24,313 bases of DNA from Clostridiales bacterium (GCA_018365455.1 JAGZJZ010000083.1:1-24313); one strand, 5' to 3'; positions 1 through 7,446 are shown, numbered from the stretch's first letter. The notes: generated by a model from the letters alone, not told the origin. Numbers and translations are program-made.

Positions 1-607
1 GAGGTTGAGGAGGCCTTGGAGGTCCAGGAGGCACAGGAGGTCTCGGAGGCCGTGGAGGCTGTGGAGGTCTTGGAGGCCTCGGAGGCTGAGGAGGTCTTGG
101 AGGTCCAGGAGGCACAGGAGGTCTCGGAGGCCGTGGAGGCTGTGGAGGTCTTGGAGGTCTCGGAGGCTGAGGAGGTCTTGGAGGTCCAGGAGGCACAGGA
201 GGCCTTGGAGGTTGTGGAGGTCTCGGAGGCACAGGAGGTCTCGGAGGTCCAGGAGGCCAAGGCGGTATCGGAAGTATGGAACTTCTTTGAACTGCTACCC
301 AGAAAGCATTTGATTGAGGGGGGATACTTGCCGTCATAACTGGTGAAAATGCGACATTTACCACAGAACCTCTTTGAATGCAGCATAAGCATATGCTTTG
401 TCCAAATGAATTTACTACAATAGTCTGATTGCTGAGATTTAACCTAATGGTTTGAATAGAAATTGTATTATTAATTTCCGGTACAGAGTAAGAGACGAGT
501 ATGCTTCCATTAGAGTTATTAAAACAAGAAACATCTTCTACGAAGGCATTATTAATTCGCATAATGTTTCCCTGTTGAAACATAATTCCAGGAGGATCAT
601 TATTCAT
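1..607 (-). CDS. Proline-rich (PPX)n tandem-repeat protein, 3' end cut by window
   Basis: The minus strand is open from ATG at 605-607 to the window edge, giving 202 codons with no stop. Residues 1-115 are an ordinary-looking domain, rich in Asn, Ser and Val, with a Cys cluster (CLCC near residue 73). From about residue 116 everything is PPX triplets with X mostly R, Q, G or V. I chose this strand because the frame stays open through 340 bp of non-repetitive DNA and gives a normal composition there, whereas plus-strand frames over the repeat have no ribosome binding site. No clear Shine-Dalgarno precedes the ATG. A CATATAATG box on the minus strand (635-643) could be a sporulation-type -10, which is speculative. 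No signal peptide or membrane segment is seen. A structural surface or spore-layer protein is a guess; I do not recognise the family. Confidence 0.7.
   Translation of the reverse strand, partial: MNNDPPGIMFQQGNIMRINNAFVEDVSCFNNSNGSILVSYSVPEINNTISIQTIRLNLSNQTIVVNSFGQSICLCCIQRGSVVNVAFSPVMTASIPPQSNAFWVAVQRSSILPIPPWPPGPPRPPVPPRPPQPPRPPVPPGPPRPPQPPRPPRPPQPPRPPRPPVPPGPPRPPQPPRPPRPPQPPRPPRPPVPPGPPRPPQP
20..262. repeat. 81-bp tandem repeat encoding 27-residue PPX units
   Basis: Copies begin at 20, 101 and 182, so the period is exactly 81 bp, in frame. A further start of the same phrase at 245 comes after only 63 bp, so the third unit is shorter and scrambled. Read on the minus strand each full unit is nine PPX triplets with X in the order G, R, Q, R, R, Q, R, R, V. 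The array continues past the left edge. Confidence 0.9.
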
Positions 608-722
608 GTATGTGCACCAATAGTTATTTTATAGCATTATATGCACTTATTGCTGACATGTGAGTTTCTGCTGACAGGACTTGTCTATGGATTAGTAGTG
701 ACAGTTATCATTAAAATTCAAA

Positions 723-752
723 TAAGCCCTGGCATATAGTACCCAGGGCTTA
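723..752 (-). terminator. Hairpin terminator behind the 45-aa membrane protein gene
   Basis: A 10-bp perfect stem (TAAGCCCTGG at 723-732 with its complement at 743-752) encloses a 10-nt loop. It lies about 22 bp beyond the stop codon at 775, and on the minus strand it is followed by a T-rich run (TTTGAATTTT). Confidence 0.6.
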
Positions 753-774
753 CCTATAAACGAATTTCAACTCT

Positions 775-912
775 TTAATTTTTTCTTTGGATTTCATCAT
801 GTGCTTCCAAAATCCCTCTCTTCACAGCTACCTTAATTATCCAGTACAATAATATAGCGCAGCCCACAAATATGCACGCATAAATCAAATACATGATCAT
901 AACCAATGCCAT
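775..912 (-). CDS. Small single-pass membrane protein, 45 aa
   Basis: The frame runs from ATG at 910-912 to TAA at 775-777. The protein starts MALVMIMYLIYACIFVG, a hydrophobic helix at about residues 2-26, followed by a basic and then charged tail (KVAVKRGILEAHDE...). AAGGGAGGA at 919-927 (minus sense) sits about 6-7 nt before this ATG. Another in-frame ATG at 916-918 lies too close to that site. A hairpin terminator follows, so the gene looks like its own transcription unit. The shape (one helix, then KxAVKRGI and an acidic end) resembles short uncharacterised membrane proteins common in Lachnospiraceae, possibly the DUF6019 type. That match is from memory and unverified; the function is unknown. 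Confidence 0.65.
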   Translation of the reverse strand: MALVMIMYLIYACIFVGCAILLYWIIKVAVKRGILEAHDEIQRKN

Positions 913-1045
913 ATACATTCCTCCCTTGTAATATCTTATTTTTTAATTATAAGTTATAAGGGAAATATTGTCAAAGTGTTTGGCGTAGCATTAACAATGT
1001 TTTTTCCATATCTCGTACTCATGGAATCTTGATGGTTTAATACGA

Positions 1046-1759
1046 TTAAGATATTTCATACACATCATGCTCTTTATAACGCATTCCGCGAAGTCCCCAC
1101 AGCATTCCGATTTGATTTAATTTTTCTTCTTTGTCATTTTCAAGAAGACAGAATCTGGTACCGCGCTGGCGTTCCCGCTGAGAATTAATCCAGCATCCAA
1201 GCCGAAAACCGTCTTTTGTAACGTAATCTAAAGGAACATTTAAGTTACCGTAAGTTTCATAATACAGTTTGGCATCCTGATACCACTCCATCCATCCGCG
1301 GCGGTTTCTAAGCTTCCAGCTAATGCCCAATTCTTCCAGCTTTAACCGCTGGCGGCTGTCCATTTTATTTTGCCAATACCGCTTTCGCTGATAGCTGATC
1401 CATTCCCCAAGAGGCAGCTGCTGGTAAATTATATTCCGTGGAATATCTATATTGCCATTTTCTTTGTGGTAGCTTTTGCAGCAGTTATACCAGGTATCCC
1501 ATTCTGTTCTTATTTCCAGAGTCCAGATCATTCCAATCTGATTCAGCAGGTATATTTTTCTTGCATCTATCCGATAGGTTCCTTTTTGGCGGTAGGCAGC
1601 CCGTTGTCTTTCAATCCAGCGTCCCAGCAAAAAGCCCCCTTCTGTTTGGTATTTAGTAGGTATTTTTAATGTTTTATTGGCTTCGTAATATTTTTTTGCT
1701 AATTGATACCACTCGTCCCAGGATAGACGTGTGTAAATTCGATTACTTTTTTGATTCAT
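1046..1759 (-). CDS. Triple helicase-associated (HA) domain protein
   Basis: This 237-residue protein consists of three copies of the helicase-associated domain (PF03457 type), at about residues 14-75, 83-150 and 155-224. Each has W-x2-WY near its start, then an aromatic-rich helix, a conserved N-x-[ND]-[IV]-P segment, LG-x-WI-x2-QR, and ends in L-x2-[IL]G-[MI]-x-W. In known proteins such domains sit behind a superfamily 2 helicase core and are thought to bind nucleic acid. Here no helicase motif is present, in this gene or next to it. The ATG at 1757-1759 is preceded by GAGGCG about 8-9 nt upstream. It is transcribed alone, away from the two-component system. A DNA- or RNA-binding role is inferred from the family. 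Confidence 0.8.
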   Translation of the reverse strand: MNQKSNRIYTRLSWDEWYQLAKKYYEANKTLKIPTKYQTEGGFLLGRWIERQRAAYRQKGTYRIDARKIYLLNQIGMIWTLEIRTEWDTWYNCCKSYHKENGNIDIPRNIIYQQLPLGEWISYQRKRYWQNKMDSRQRLKLEELGISWKLRNRRGWMEWYQDAKLYYETYGNLNVPLDYVTKDGFRLGCWINSQRERQRGTRFCLLENDKEEKLNQIGMLWGLRGMRYKEHDVYEIS

Positions 1760-1933
1760 AAATTTTCACGCCTCATTTCTCTTTTGCTTACCATTTTGCA
1801 TCAACTTTAATTTAAAAAAAGTATAGCATAAGAAAACAGCAGGAGATCAGCGTTGTATTGAATAGCATCTTTTATGCTATGAATCGACTATTTATGCAAG
1901 AAAATATTTCTAAAATAAAAATGAGGTTGCACT

Positions 1934-1961
1934 GTGACAATGAAGAAAATTATAGTATAAT
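1934..1961 (+). promoter_or_regulatory. Candidate sigma-A promoter upstream of copy A element
   Basis: GTGACA (1934-1939) and TATAAT (1956-1961) are separated by 16 bp. A transcript from about 1968 would run through the structured element at 2076-2170 and could continue into the response regulator gene. The rest of the 520-bp space between 1759 and 2281 holds no gene I can support. Confidence 0.45.
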
Positions 1962-2075
1962 ACAATGGAGTTCGTGAAGAGTGAGTCTGAAAATACAGTT
2001 TTTGGATATTCAGTGAAATGTACAGGAATAAAATGTCCGACTGATGACAAAGAAAAATATGACAGATAAAATTTA

Positions 2076-2170
2076 CCCCATAAAAGAGGGAGGGCCAGTA
2101 TCTATAGATACTGGCGAGTTATGAAAAAGATTATTAACTAAGTATTTGGTTTTACAAGTATTACTATAAA
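2076..2170 (+). ncRNA. Structured repeat element, copy A (family not recognised)
   Basis: This is copy A of an element also present at 11576-11684. Positions 2076-2132 match 11576-11632 at 50 of 57 bases. Parts in order: CCCC, TAAAAGAGGG, a 22-bp perfect palindrome at 2094-2115 (arm GCCAGTATCTA), the conserved GTTATGAAAAAGATT, then a second stem at 2141-2162 ending in ACAAGTATTACTATAA. The palindrome differs from copy B at 2101 and 2108, which pair with each other (T-A here, C-G there). No U-tract follows the palindrome, so it is not a normal terminator. It lies 111 bp before the response regulator gene. The plus strand is assumed from the direction of the flanking genes. The strict family could be a riboswitch, a small RNA or an intergenic repeat. 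Confidence 0.5.
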
Positions 2171-2202
2171 GCTTAGATATGAATATTTTATGACTGTCCG
2201 TT

Positions 2203-2222
2203 AAAAGAATTGTAAAAGAATT
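2203..2222 (+). promoter_or_regulatory. Direct repeat, likely response-regulator binding site
   Basis: AAAAGAATT occurs at 2203-2211 and again at 2214-2222, an 11-bp spacing. OmpR/PhoB-family regulators bind tandem direct repeats with about one helical turn between half-sites. It sits about 60 bp before the response regulator start, which suggests autoregulation. The related AAAGAATT occurs at 3980-3987 and 4027-4034 ahead of the ABC genes. Confidence 0.4.
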
Positions 2223-2280
2223 AAGTGTAAATGTGAACAAACCCTTTTATAAAGGTTTATGCAAGGAGATTTATTGAAGA

Positions 2281-2958
2281 ATGAAAGAAATTTTACTGTT
2301 AGAAGATGATGAAGTATTGAGTTCCGGAATTATTATGGCGCTGAGCAGAGAAAATTATCGGTTTACCCAGTGTTTTACCATAGCAGCGGCAAAGGAAGCA
2401 ATGAACAGCCAGACCTTTGACTTACTGGTACTGGATATCAATCTGCCGGATGGCAGCGGTTTTGTTCTATGCCGGGAAATACGTAAAAACAGCAAGGTTC
2501 CCATCATCCTTTTGACTGCAAGAGATATGGAACTGGATATTGTAGCTGGGCTGGAGTCCGGCGCAGATGATTATATCACGAAGCCATTCAGTCTTATGGT
2601 ATTAAGAGCCAGGGTGAATGCGCTATTCAGGCGTTTTGAACCGGATGAAAGTCCGGGAGAATATATGATTGATGCATTTGTATTTAATTTTACCAAGATG
2701 GAGTTTTATAAAAATAATATACCCATTGAATTAAGTAAAACGGAGCAGAAGCTGCTGTATTTATTTGTGCTGAATCAAAATATTACTTTATCCCGTACTA
2801 CCATGCTGGAGCGCATCTGGCCAGATGGAACAGAATACGTGGAGGATAATGCCCTCTCGGTAACGATTCGAAGACTGCGCGATAAATTAGAAGACAATCC
2901 GTCGAAACCGGAATATATAAAGACGGTATATGGTTTGGGCTATGTGTGGGTAAGCTGA
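2281..2958 (+). CDS. OmpR-family response regulator
   Basis: This is a 225-residue two-domain regulator. The receiver domain (about 1-115) has the acidic pair D9-D10, the phospho-acceptor D52 in LVLDINLPDG, T79 in LLTARD and K101 in ITKPF. The C-terminal winged helix (about 130-225) ends with the typical recognition-helix region TIRRLRDKLED and the wing YIKTVYGLGYVW. The length is normal for the family. AAGGAG at 2263-2268 lies 12 nt before the ATG, slightly long. The kinase gene follows after 50 bp and the transporter genes after that, so it most likely controls the ABC genes in response to their substrate. The direct repeat at 2203-2222 may be its own operator. Confidence 0.93.
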   Translation: MKEILLLEDDEVLSSGIIMALSRENYRFTQCFTIAAAKEAMNSQTFDLLVLDINLPDGSGFVLCREIRKNSKVPIILLTARDMELDIVAGLESGADDYITKPFSLMVLRARVNALFRRFEPDESPGEYMIDAFVFNFTKMEFYKNNIPIELSKTEQKLLYLFVLNQNITLSRTTMLERIWPDGTEYVEDNALSVTIRRLRDKLEDNPSKPEYIKTVYGLGYVWVS

Positions 2959-3008
2959 ATGATGCCGGCAGTTGTTTATCTGGCTTGAAAATATGAAATG
3001 GAGAAAGT

Positions 3009-3926
3009 ATGGAAATACTAGTAATTGTCTGCGGCATCATTGTATTCCTGACTGTGGCAGCAGCGGCAGGGATAATATTGTGGTACCGTAAGACGACTAA
3101 GAAAATGATGCAGACGGTATTAGACAGGATTAACGATGCCATAGCGGGCAATTATAGCCAGACAGTTTATGATGAATCTATGATGTCTGCAATTGAAGAG
3201 CGGCTCAATCAGTTTCTGGAAATTTCCACGGAAACGAAACAGATAACCGCTAAAGAAAGGGATACCATTAAATCACTGGTATCGGATATATCCCATCAAA
3301 CCAGGATCCCTTTGTCCAATATTCTGTTGTATTCACAGATTCTGCAGGAAAGAAGATATCTGCCCGAAGAGATAATGGGAATTGTAAACCAGATTCAGAA
3401 TCAGGCAGATAAGCTGGACTTTTTGATTAAAGCCCTGGTGAAGTCTTCATATCTGGAGAATGAACTGATTTCAATTACAGCCCAACCGGAACAGATAGAT
3501 AAATTAGTGCTGTTGTCATGCCAGGAAGTGGAGATGCATGCACTACAGAAAGAAATGGTAATCGAGTACGAAGAATGTGGATTATCCTGCAGCTTTGATT
3601 TAAAGTGGACCCTGGAGGCTGTGAGTAACATATTGGACAACGCAATTAAATATTCGCCCTCACAAACCAGAGTGATTATAAGAGTTATTCCCTATGAGCT
3701 GTTTTATAGAATTGATATCCAGGACTCGGGAATTGGCATTTCAGAAGAAGAACAGGGTCTGATCTTTCAGCGTTTTTATCGTTCACCTGAAGTACAGAAA
3801 GAGAAAGGGCTTGGAATAGGACTGTATCTTGCCAGAGAAATTATAGTAAGGCAGGGCGGTTATATCAAAGTGATCTCAGAACCGGGGCAGGGGGCTTTGT
3901 TTTCCGTGTTTTTAAGCCGCAATTAG
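3009..3926 (+). CDS. Sensor histidine kinase with one membrane helix and no outside domain
   Basis: The 305-residue kinase has one hydrophobic segment (about 3-25) and then goes straight into cytoplasmic sequence. The phospho-acceptor is H96 in SDISHQTRIPLSN. The ATPase domain shows the N box NILDNAIKYSP (about 207-217), the G1 box DSGIGIS (about 239-245) and the G2 box GLGIGLYLA (about 267-275). GGAG lies 5 nt before the ATG. Most kinases that read outside signals have two helices around a sensor domain; here there is no room for one. Together with the adjacent ABC transporter this suggests signalling through the transporter, as in Bce-type modules, although the membrane layout differs from BceS. 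That last step is an inference. Confidence 0.92.
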   Translation: MEILVIVCGIIVFLTVAAAAGIILWYRKTTKKMMQTVLDRINDAIAGNYSQTVYDESMMSAIEERLNQFLEISTETKQITAKERDTIKSLVSDISHQTRIPLSNILLYSQILQERRYLPEEIMGIVNQIQNQADKLDFLIKALVKSSYLENELISITAQPEQIDKLVLLSCQEVEMHALQKEMVIEYEECGLSCSFDLKWTLEAVSNILDNAIKYSPSQTRVIIRVIPYELFYRIDIQDSGIGISEEEQGLIFQRFYRSPEVQKEKGLGIGLYLAREIIVRQGGYIKVISEPGQGALFSVFLSRN

Positions 3927-3979
3927 CCAGCGGTAATCTTATAATCTTACAAAACTGTCATCTTTTAGAAAGGTCCCGG

Positions 3980-4034
3980 AAAGAATTATCTGATATGATT
4001 CTTCTGTAAGGTAAACAGATGGCGAGAAAGAATT
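3980..4034 (+). promoter_or_regulatory. Candidate regulated promoter of the ABC transporter genes
   Basis: In the 140-bp gap after the kinase gene, TATGAT at 3994-3999 is a fair -10, but there is no good -35 at 17 bp, as expected of a promoter that needs an activator. AAAGAATT occurs at 3980-3987 and 4027-4034, echoing the direct repeat before the regulator gene. The site is inferred. Confidence 0.35.
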
Positions 4035-4066
4035 TTCAAACGCGCTCTAAGCAAGGAGGATGAAAG

Positions 4067-4744
4067 ATGTGCATTTTACAGACCAAAGACTTAAAAAAAT
4101 ATTATGGAGCCGGTGAGAATGTGGTAAAGGCGCTGGATGGAGTTGATCTTTCCATTGAAAAAGGGGAATTCGTATCTATAGTGGGAAGTTCTGGAAGCGG
4201 TAAATCTACACTTTTGCATATGCTGGGAGGTCTGGATATTCCAACTTCCGGAACAGTAACTGTAGACCGGACCAATCTGTCCAGTATGACAAAAGATGAG
4301 CAAACCATCTTTCGGCGGCGCAAGATTGGTTTTGTATTTCAGAATTATAATCTGCTTCCCCTGTTAAATGTTTATGAAAACATTGTTTTGCCGATTCAGC
4401 TGGATGGGGTGAAACCGGATAAAAATTATATCAATGAAATTTTGGACATCCTGGGGCTTCAGTCTAAGAAGTACGCCATGCCCGGGCAGCTTTCCGGCGG
4501 GCAGCAGCAAAGAGTGGCAATGGCAAGAGCATTGGCTACGAAGCCGGCAATTGTACTTGCAGATGAGCCTACCGGGAATCTGGACAGTAAATCCAGCCAG
4601 GATGTGCTGGGATTGATTAAGATCACCAGTGAGCGTTTTTGCCAGACCATTGTTATGATTACACATAATAATGAAATTGCGCAGATGGCAGGACGGATTA
4701 TACATTTAGAAGACGGTAGAATCTATGTAAGAGGACGAATATGA
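4067..4744 (+). CDS. ABC transporter ATP-binding protein, MacB/LolD type
   Basis: This is a 225-residue ATPase. Walker A is GSSGSGKST (40-48), the Q loop is FVFQNYNLLP (89-98), the signature is LSGGQQQR (142-149), Walker B is IVLADEPTGNLD (162-173) and the switch histidine is H200. The motif order and the NYNLLP/GNLD wording are typical of the MacB/LolD/SalX group, which work with FtsX-fold permeases and power mechanical movement or export across the envelope. AAGGAGGATG precedes the ATG at 4067 by 7 nt. The stop overlaps the permease start by 4 bp (ATGA), so the two are translationally coupled. It is downstream of a two-component system and is probably its target. Export of, or defence against, a peptide or antibiotic is an inference. 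Confidence 0.93.
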   Translation: MCILQTKDLKKYYGAGENVVKALDGVDLSIEKGEFVSIVGSSGSGKSTLLHMLGGLDIPTSGTVTVDRTNLSSMTKDEQTIFRRRKIGFVFQNYNLLPLLNVYENIVLPIQLDGVKPDKNYINEILDILGLQSKKYAMPGQLSGGQQQRVAMARALATKPAIVLADEPTGNLDSKSSQDVLGLIKITSERFCQTIVMITHNNEIAQMAGRIIHLEDGRIYVRGRI

Positions 4745-7230
4745 TCCGGGTAGAAAATAAAAAGGTAATTGCAGGCCTGGCAAAGAAAAATTATTTTCAG
4801 AATTGGAAAAAAAATATATTGATTATTGCAGCCATCATCTTAACGTCATTTATGATAACGGCTGTCTGCAGTATCGGATTGAGTTATTGGAATGCAATTT
4901 CTTTAAGGAATGTAATGATGAATGGAATGATATTTGATGTGAGCCTTCCGGCACCTACAATAGAACAGGTGAAAAAAGCAAATTCCATGGACGAAATTTT
5001 GTATGCCGGTATTACCGTAGAAAGTGCAGTGATTGATAAATATCAGGATAATGAAGTGAATATACCCTTATCCTGGAGTGATACAACGAACTGGGAAAAG
5101 CAGTGCGTACCCGTTTACGAATTCATAGAAGGGAGGTATCCCCATAATGAAAACGAGGTTATGTTATCTACCCAGACCTTAAAAAGAATTGGCATAGATA
5201 TGCCTGAAATCGGGATGAAACTGCCAGTGTCTTATTTTATGCTGTCAGAAAAAGAAACTTCTCTTGAAAAAACGTTTGTACTGTCCGGATTTTACAGGGA
5301 TTACTCCGGACGCTCCCAAGGTTTTATTTCCAGGAGTTTTTATGAAAAATCAGGAGCAGATCAAACGGTTATGACTGAGGGTTCTTTAAGAATAACATTA
5401 AAAAATCATCTGTATTCCGTTAAAGATATTAAAATGCTGGAAGATAAATTGTCTATAGAAGGAAGGCAGATGTTATTCGCAGATTATTATTTGATGGAAG
5501 ACTTTATTAAATTTGTGGCTGGAATGCTGGGAGTGTTTATCCTGATTGTTTTAAGTGGTTATTTATTTATCTATAATGTACTACACATCTCGATTGCCAA
5601 GGAAGTACGGTTTTTTGGACAGTTAAAAACAATTGGGACAACTTCAAAGCAGATCAGGAGTTTTGTACATAAGCAGGTACTGTGGAATTCTTTGACAGGC
5701 ATACCCTTAGGGATGATCCTGGGCGCATTGGTATCGTTTTTGATTGTACCGGCTGCGTTGCAATTGGCAAATCCCACCCTTCAGTTTAAGAAAGCAGTGG
5801 TATTTCATCCTATCATTTTTACGGGGACGGCATTGTTTACCGGGTTGACTATTTATTTCAGCAGCCGGAAACCTGCAATCATAGCAGGAGATATTTCACC
5901 GGTTGAAGCAGCAAAATATTATGGTATGGTATCTCCTCACAGGAATAAAAACAGTGAGAATGGAGGGAAACTGACATACATGGCATGGAGGAACTTGTTC
6001 CGGGAGAAGAAGCAGGCAGTTATTATACTATCTTCTTTTTTTGTAACACTTACAGCCTTATTGGTGATTACAACCCTGGTAAATGGAAGCAGTACAAAGC
6101 ATGTTCTGAATACGCTGAAAGATTTTGATATCCGAATTTTAAATTCTTCCGTTGTGTATAAGAAGCCGGTTCAAAGAATACAGCCAACTATCATCCAGCA
6201 GATAAAATCCATGGAGGGTGTTGCTGGAGTCCGGACAGTCAGCTCTGCTGAAATAATGATTCCTTACGAAGAAGATATTTTAAAGGAATATTTGTCGAGG
6301 CTAGAAGAGATTCCTATTGCCAGAGGAGATTATGAGGAGCAGATGATCCTTTATAAGGAAGGAAAAGATACAGATTTATTTACCGGCAGGATTGTGGGCA
6401 TTGATGAGGCAGAATTTGATTTTATAAATAAAAGAATGGATGGTACCCTAAATAAAGAAGCCTTTTTGTCAGGTGATATCGGTTTTATCAGTCCCTTTCT
6501 TATGGGAAGCCCCGTTACCGAGGCAGTGGGGAAGGAACTCGTTTATCAATTAGATCAGAATAATGAACGAAAACAGTATCAGATAAAAATAGGGGCAGAA
6601 ATTCCTGATGTTACATTTTTTTCCAGTGGATATTTACCGAGTATCATAATCAGTGATGGACTGGCTGAGGAAATACTAGGCGAGCCTGTTACCGAAATAT
6701 TAAAGATTGAATATGATGAGCCGTTTAATGCCGAATTGGATAAAAGCATAAGGGCACTATTTAAGGGTGAAAAAAACGTTACGGTAGAGTCAAAATTTGA
6801 CAGCTATGATGAAATGAAGCAGTCTGAGACTCAGCTGAAAATCCTCGGTGGCGGTTTGGGGGTAATCCTTACCCTGTTAGCTATTTTGAACTATTGCAAT
6901 ATGACTGCTGCAGGGATAGAAAACAGGATAAAAGAGTTTGCAGCCCTGGAAAGTATTGGTATGACTGCGGTACAAATCAGAAAAGTATTGCTGATCGAGG
7001 GCGCATTGTATGGAGTTGTATCCTTCTTTTTTGTAATGATTCTGGGAATTCCAATAGATTTTGTCATATACCATGCCATGAACCGTTACAGAATTCCTTT
7101 TCAGATACCGGTTAGATCTACGCTTGTTGTATTTGGTGGTATTTTAATTGCCTGTATTTTTGTTCCGCTGGTGATTTATCAATTTTTGCATAAGGAGAAT
7201 ATTGTTGAGCAGCTGCGGGACATGGAATAG
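4741..7230 (+). CDS. FtsX-domain ABC transporter permease, about 8 membrane helices
   Basis: This is an 829-residue membrane protein with two FtsX units. Predicted helices lie at about 22-48, 258-282, 312-336, 352-370, 425-448, 700-725, 750-775 and 795-815. Between helices 1 and 2 (about 50-255) and between 5 and 6 (about 450-700) are two large loops placed outside the cell, like the periplasmic domain of MacB. Helices 2-4 and 6-8 form the duplicated FtsX core. Bce-type permeases usually have ten helices and one large loop, so this is a different layout. It partners with the preceding ATPase and overlaps it by 4 bp. Its outside loops could bind the ligand sensed by the kinase, which has no sensor domain of its own. 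Substrate unknown. Confidence 0.9.
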   Translation: MIRVENKKVIAGLAKKNYFQNWKKNILIIAAIILTSFMITAVCSIGLSYWNAISLRNVMMNGMIFDVSLPAPTIEQVKKANSMDEILYAGITVESAVIDKYQDNEVNIPLSWSDTTNWEKQCVPVYEFIEGRYPHNENEVMLSTQTLKRIGIDMPEIGMKLPVSYFMLSEKETSLEKTFVLSGFYRDYSGRSQGFISRSFYEKSGADQTVMTEGSLRITLKNHLYSVKDIKMLEDKLSIEGRQMLFADYYLMEDFIKFVAGMLGVFILIVLSGYLFIYNVLHISIAKEVRFFGQLKTIGTTSKQIRSFVHKQVLWNSLTGIPLGMILGALVSFLIVPAALQLANPTLQFKKAVVFHPIIFTGTALFTGLTIYFSSRKPAIIAGDISPVEAAKYYGMVSPHRNKNSENGGKLTYMAWRNLFREKKQAVIILSSFFVTLTALLVITTLVNGSSTKHVLNTLKDFDIRILNSSVVYKKPVQRIQPTIIQQIKSMEGVAGVRTVSSAEIMIPYEEDILKEYLSRLEEIPIARGDYEEQMILYKEGKDTDLFTGRIVGIDEAEFDFINKRMDGTLNKEAFLSGDIGFISPFLMGSPVTEAVGKELVYQLDQNNERKQYQIKIGAEIPDVTFFSSGYLPSIIISDGLAEEILGEPVTEILKIEYDEPFNAELDKSIRALFKGEKNVTVESKFDSYDEMKQSETQLKILGGGLGVILTLLAILNYCNMTAAGIENRIKEFAALESIGMTAVQIRKVLLIEGALYGVVSFFFVMILGIPIDFVIYHAMNRYRIPFQIPVRSTLVVFGGILIACIFVPLVIYQFLHKENIVEQLRDME

Positions 7231-7256
7231 AAATGCCGTAAACTGTAAAAAAGATA

Positions 7257-7347
7257 GCTCCGGTTGTTACGCCGGAGCCGGTAAAATGGTACCCGGTTGT
7301 GCGGACCGGGTGTGAGTTATGAAATATATTAGCCATTAGCTAATATA
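7257..7347 (+). terminator. Three consecutive hairpins after the transporter operon
   Basis: Three stems follow the permease stop. Stem 1 is GCTCCGG (7257-7263) with 7272-7278, stem 2 is ACCCGG (7291-7296) with 7306-7311, and stem 3 is TATATTAGC (7325-7333) with 7339-7347. None has a strong U-tract; the third is followed only by AATTTAAAT. Together they probably end or stabilise the mRNA. The first two could also form alternative pairings, because CCGG is present in each arm. Confidence 0.5.
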
Positions 7348-7446
7348 ATTTAAATCTATCATATTCTACGGGAGCATTCAAACAAAATCGTTCGACAAAA
7401 TATTCCATAAAACGACAAATATCTCCTGCAGATCGGGACAGAGGAA

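Noticed and set aside
5..339. Two plus-strand frames (102 and 107 codons) over the G-rich repeat
   Set aside because: Their compositions are Arg/Trp- or Glu/Val-only, with no ribosome binding site; the minus-strand PPX frame continues into ordinary protein sequence and explains the repeat.
1370..1669. Plus-strand frames over the HA-domain gene
   Set aside because: They are opposite the three clear HA domains and have no ribosome binding site or recognisable domain.
1965..2069. 34-codon frame MEFVKSESEN... just before structured element copy A
   Set aside because: The ATG is only 4 nt after the -10 box, upstream of the expected transcript start, and has no ribosome binding site. I noted that copy B also follows a small gene, but the evidence for this frame is too thin.
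4364..4705. Minus-strand 113-aa frame inside the ABC ATPase gene
   Set aside because: Shadow of a well-supported ATPase; no promoter or ribosome binding site.
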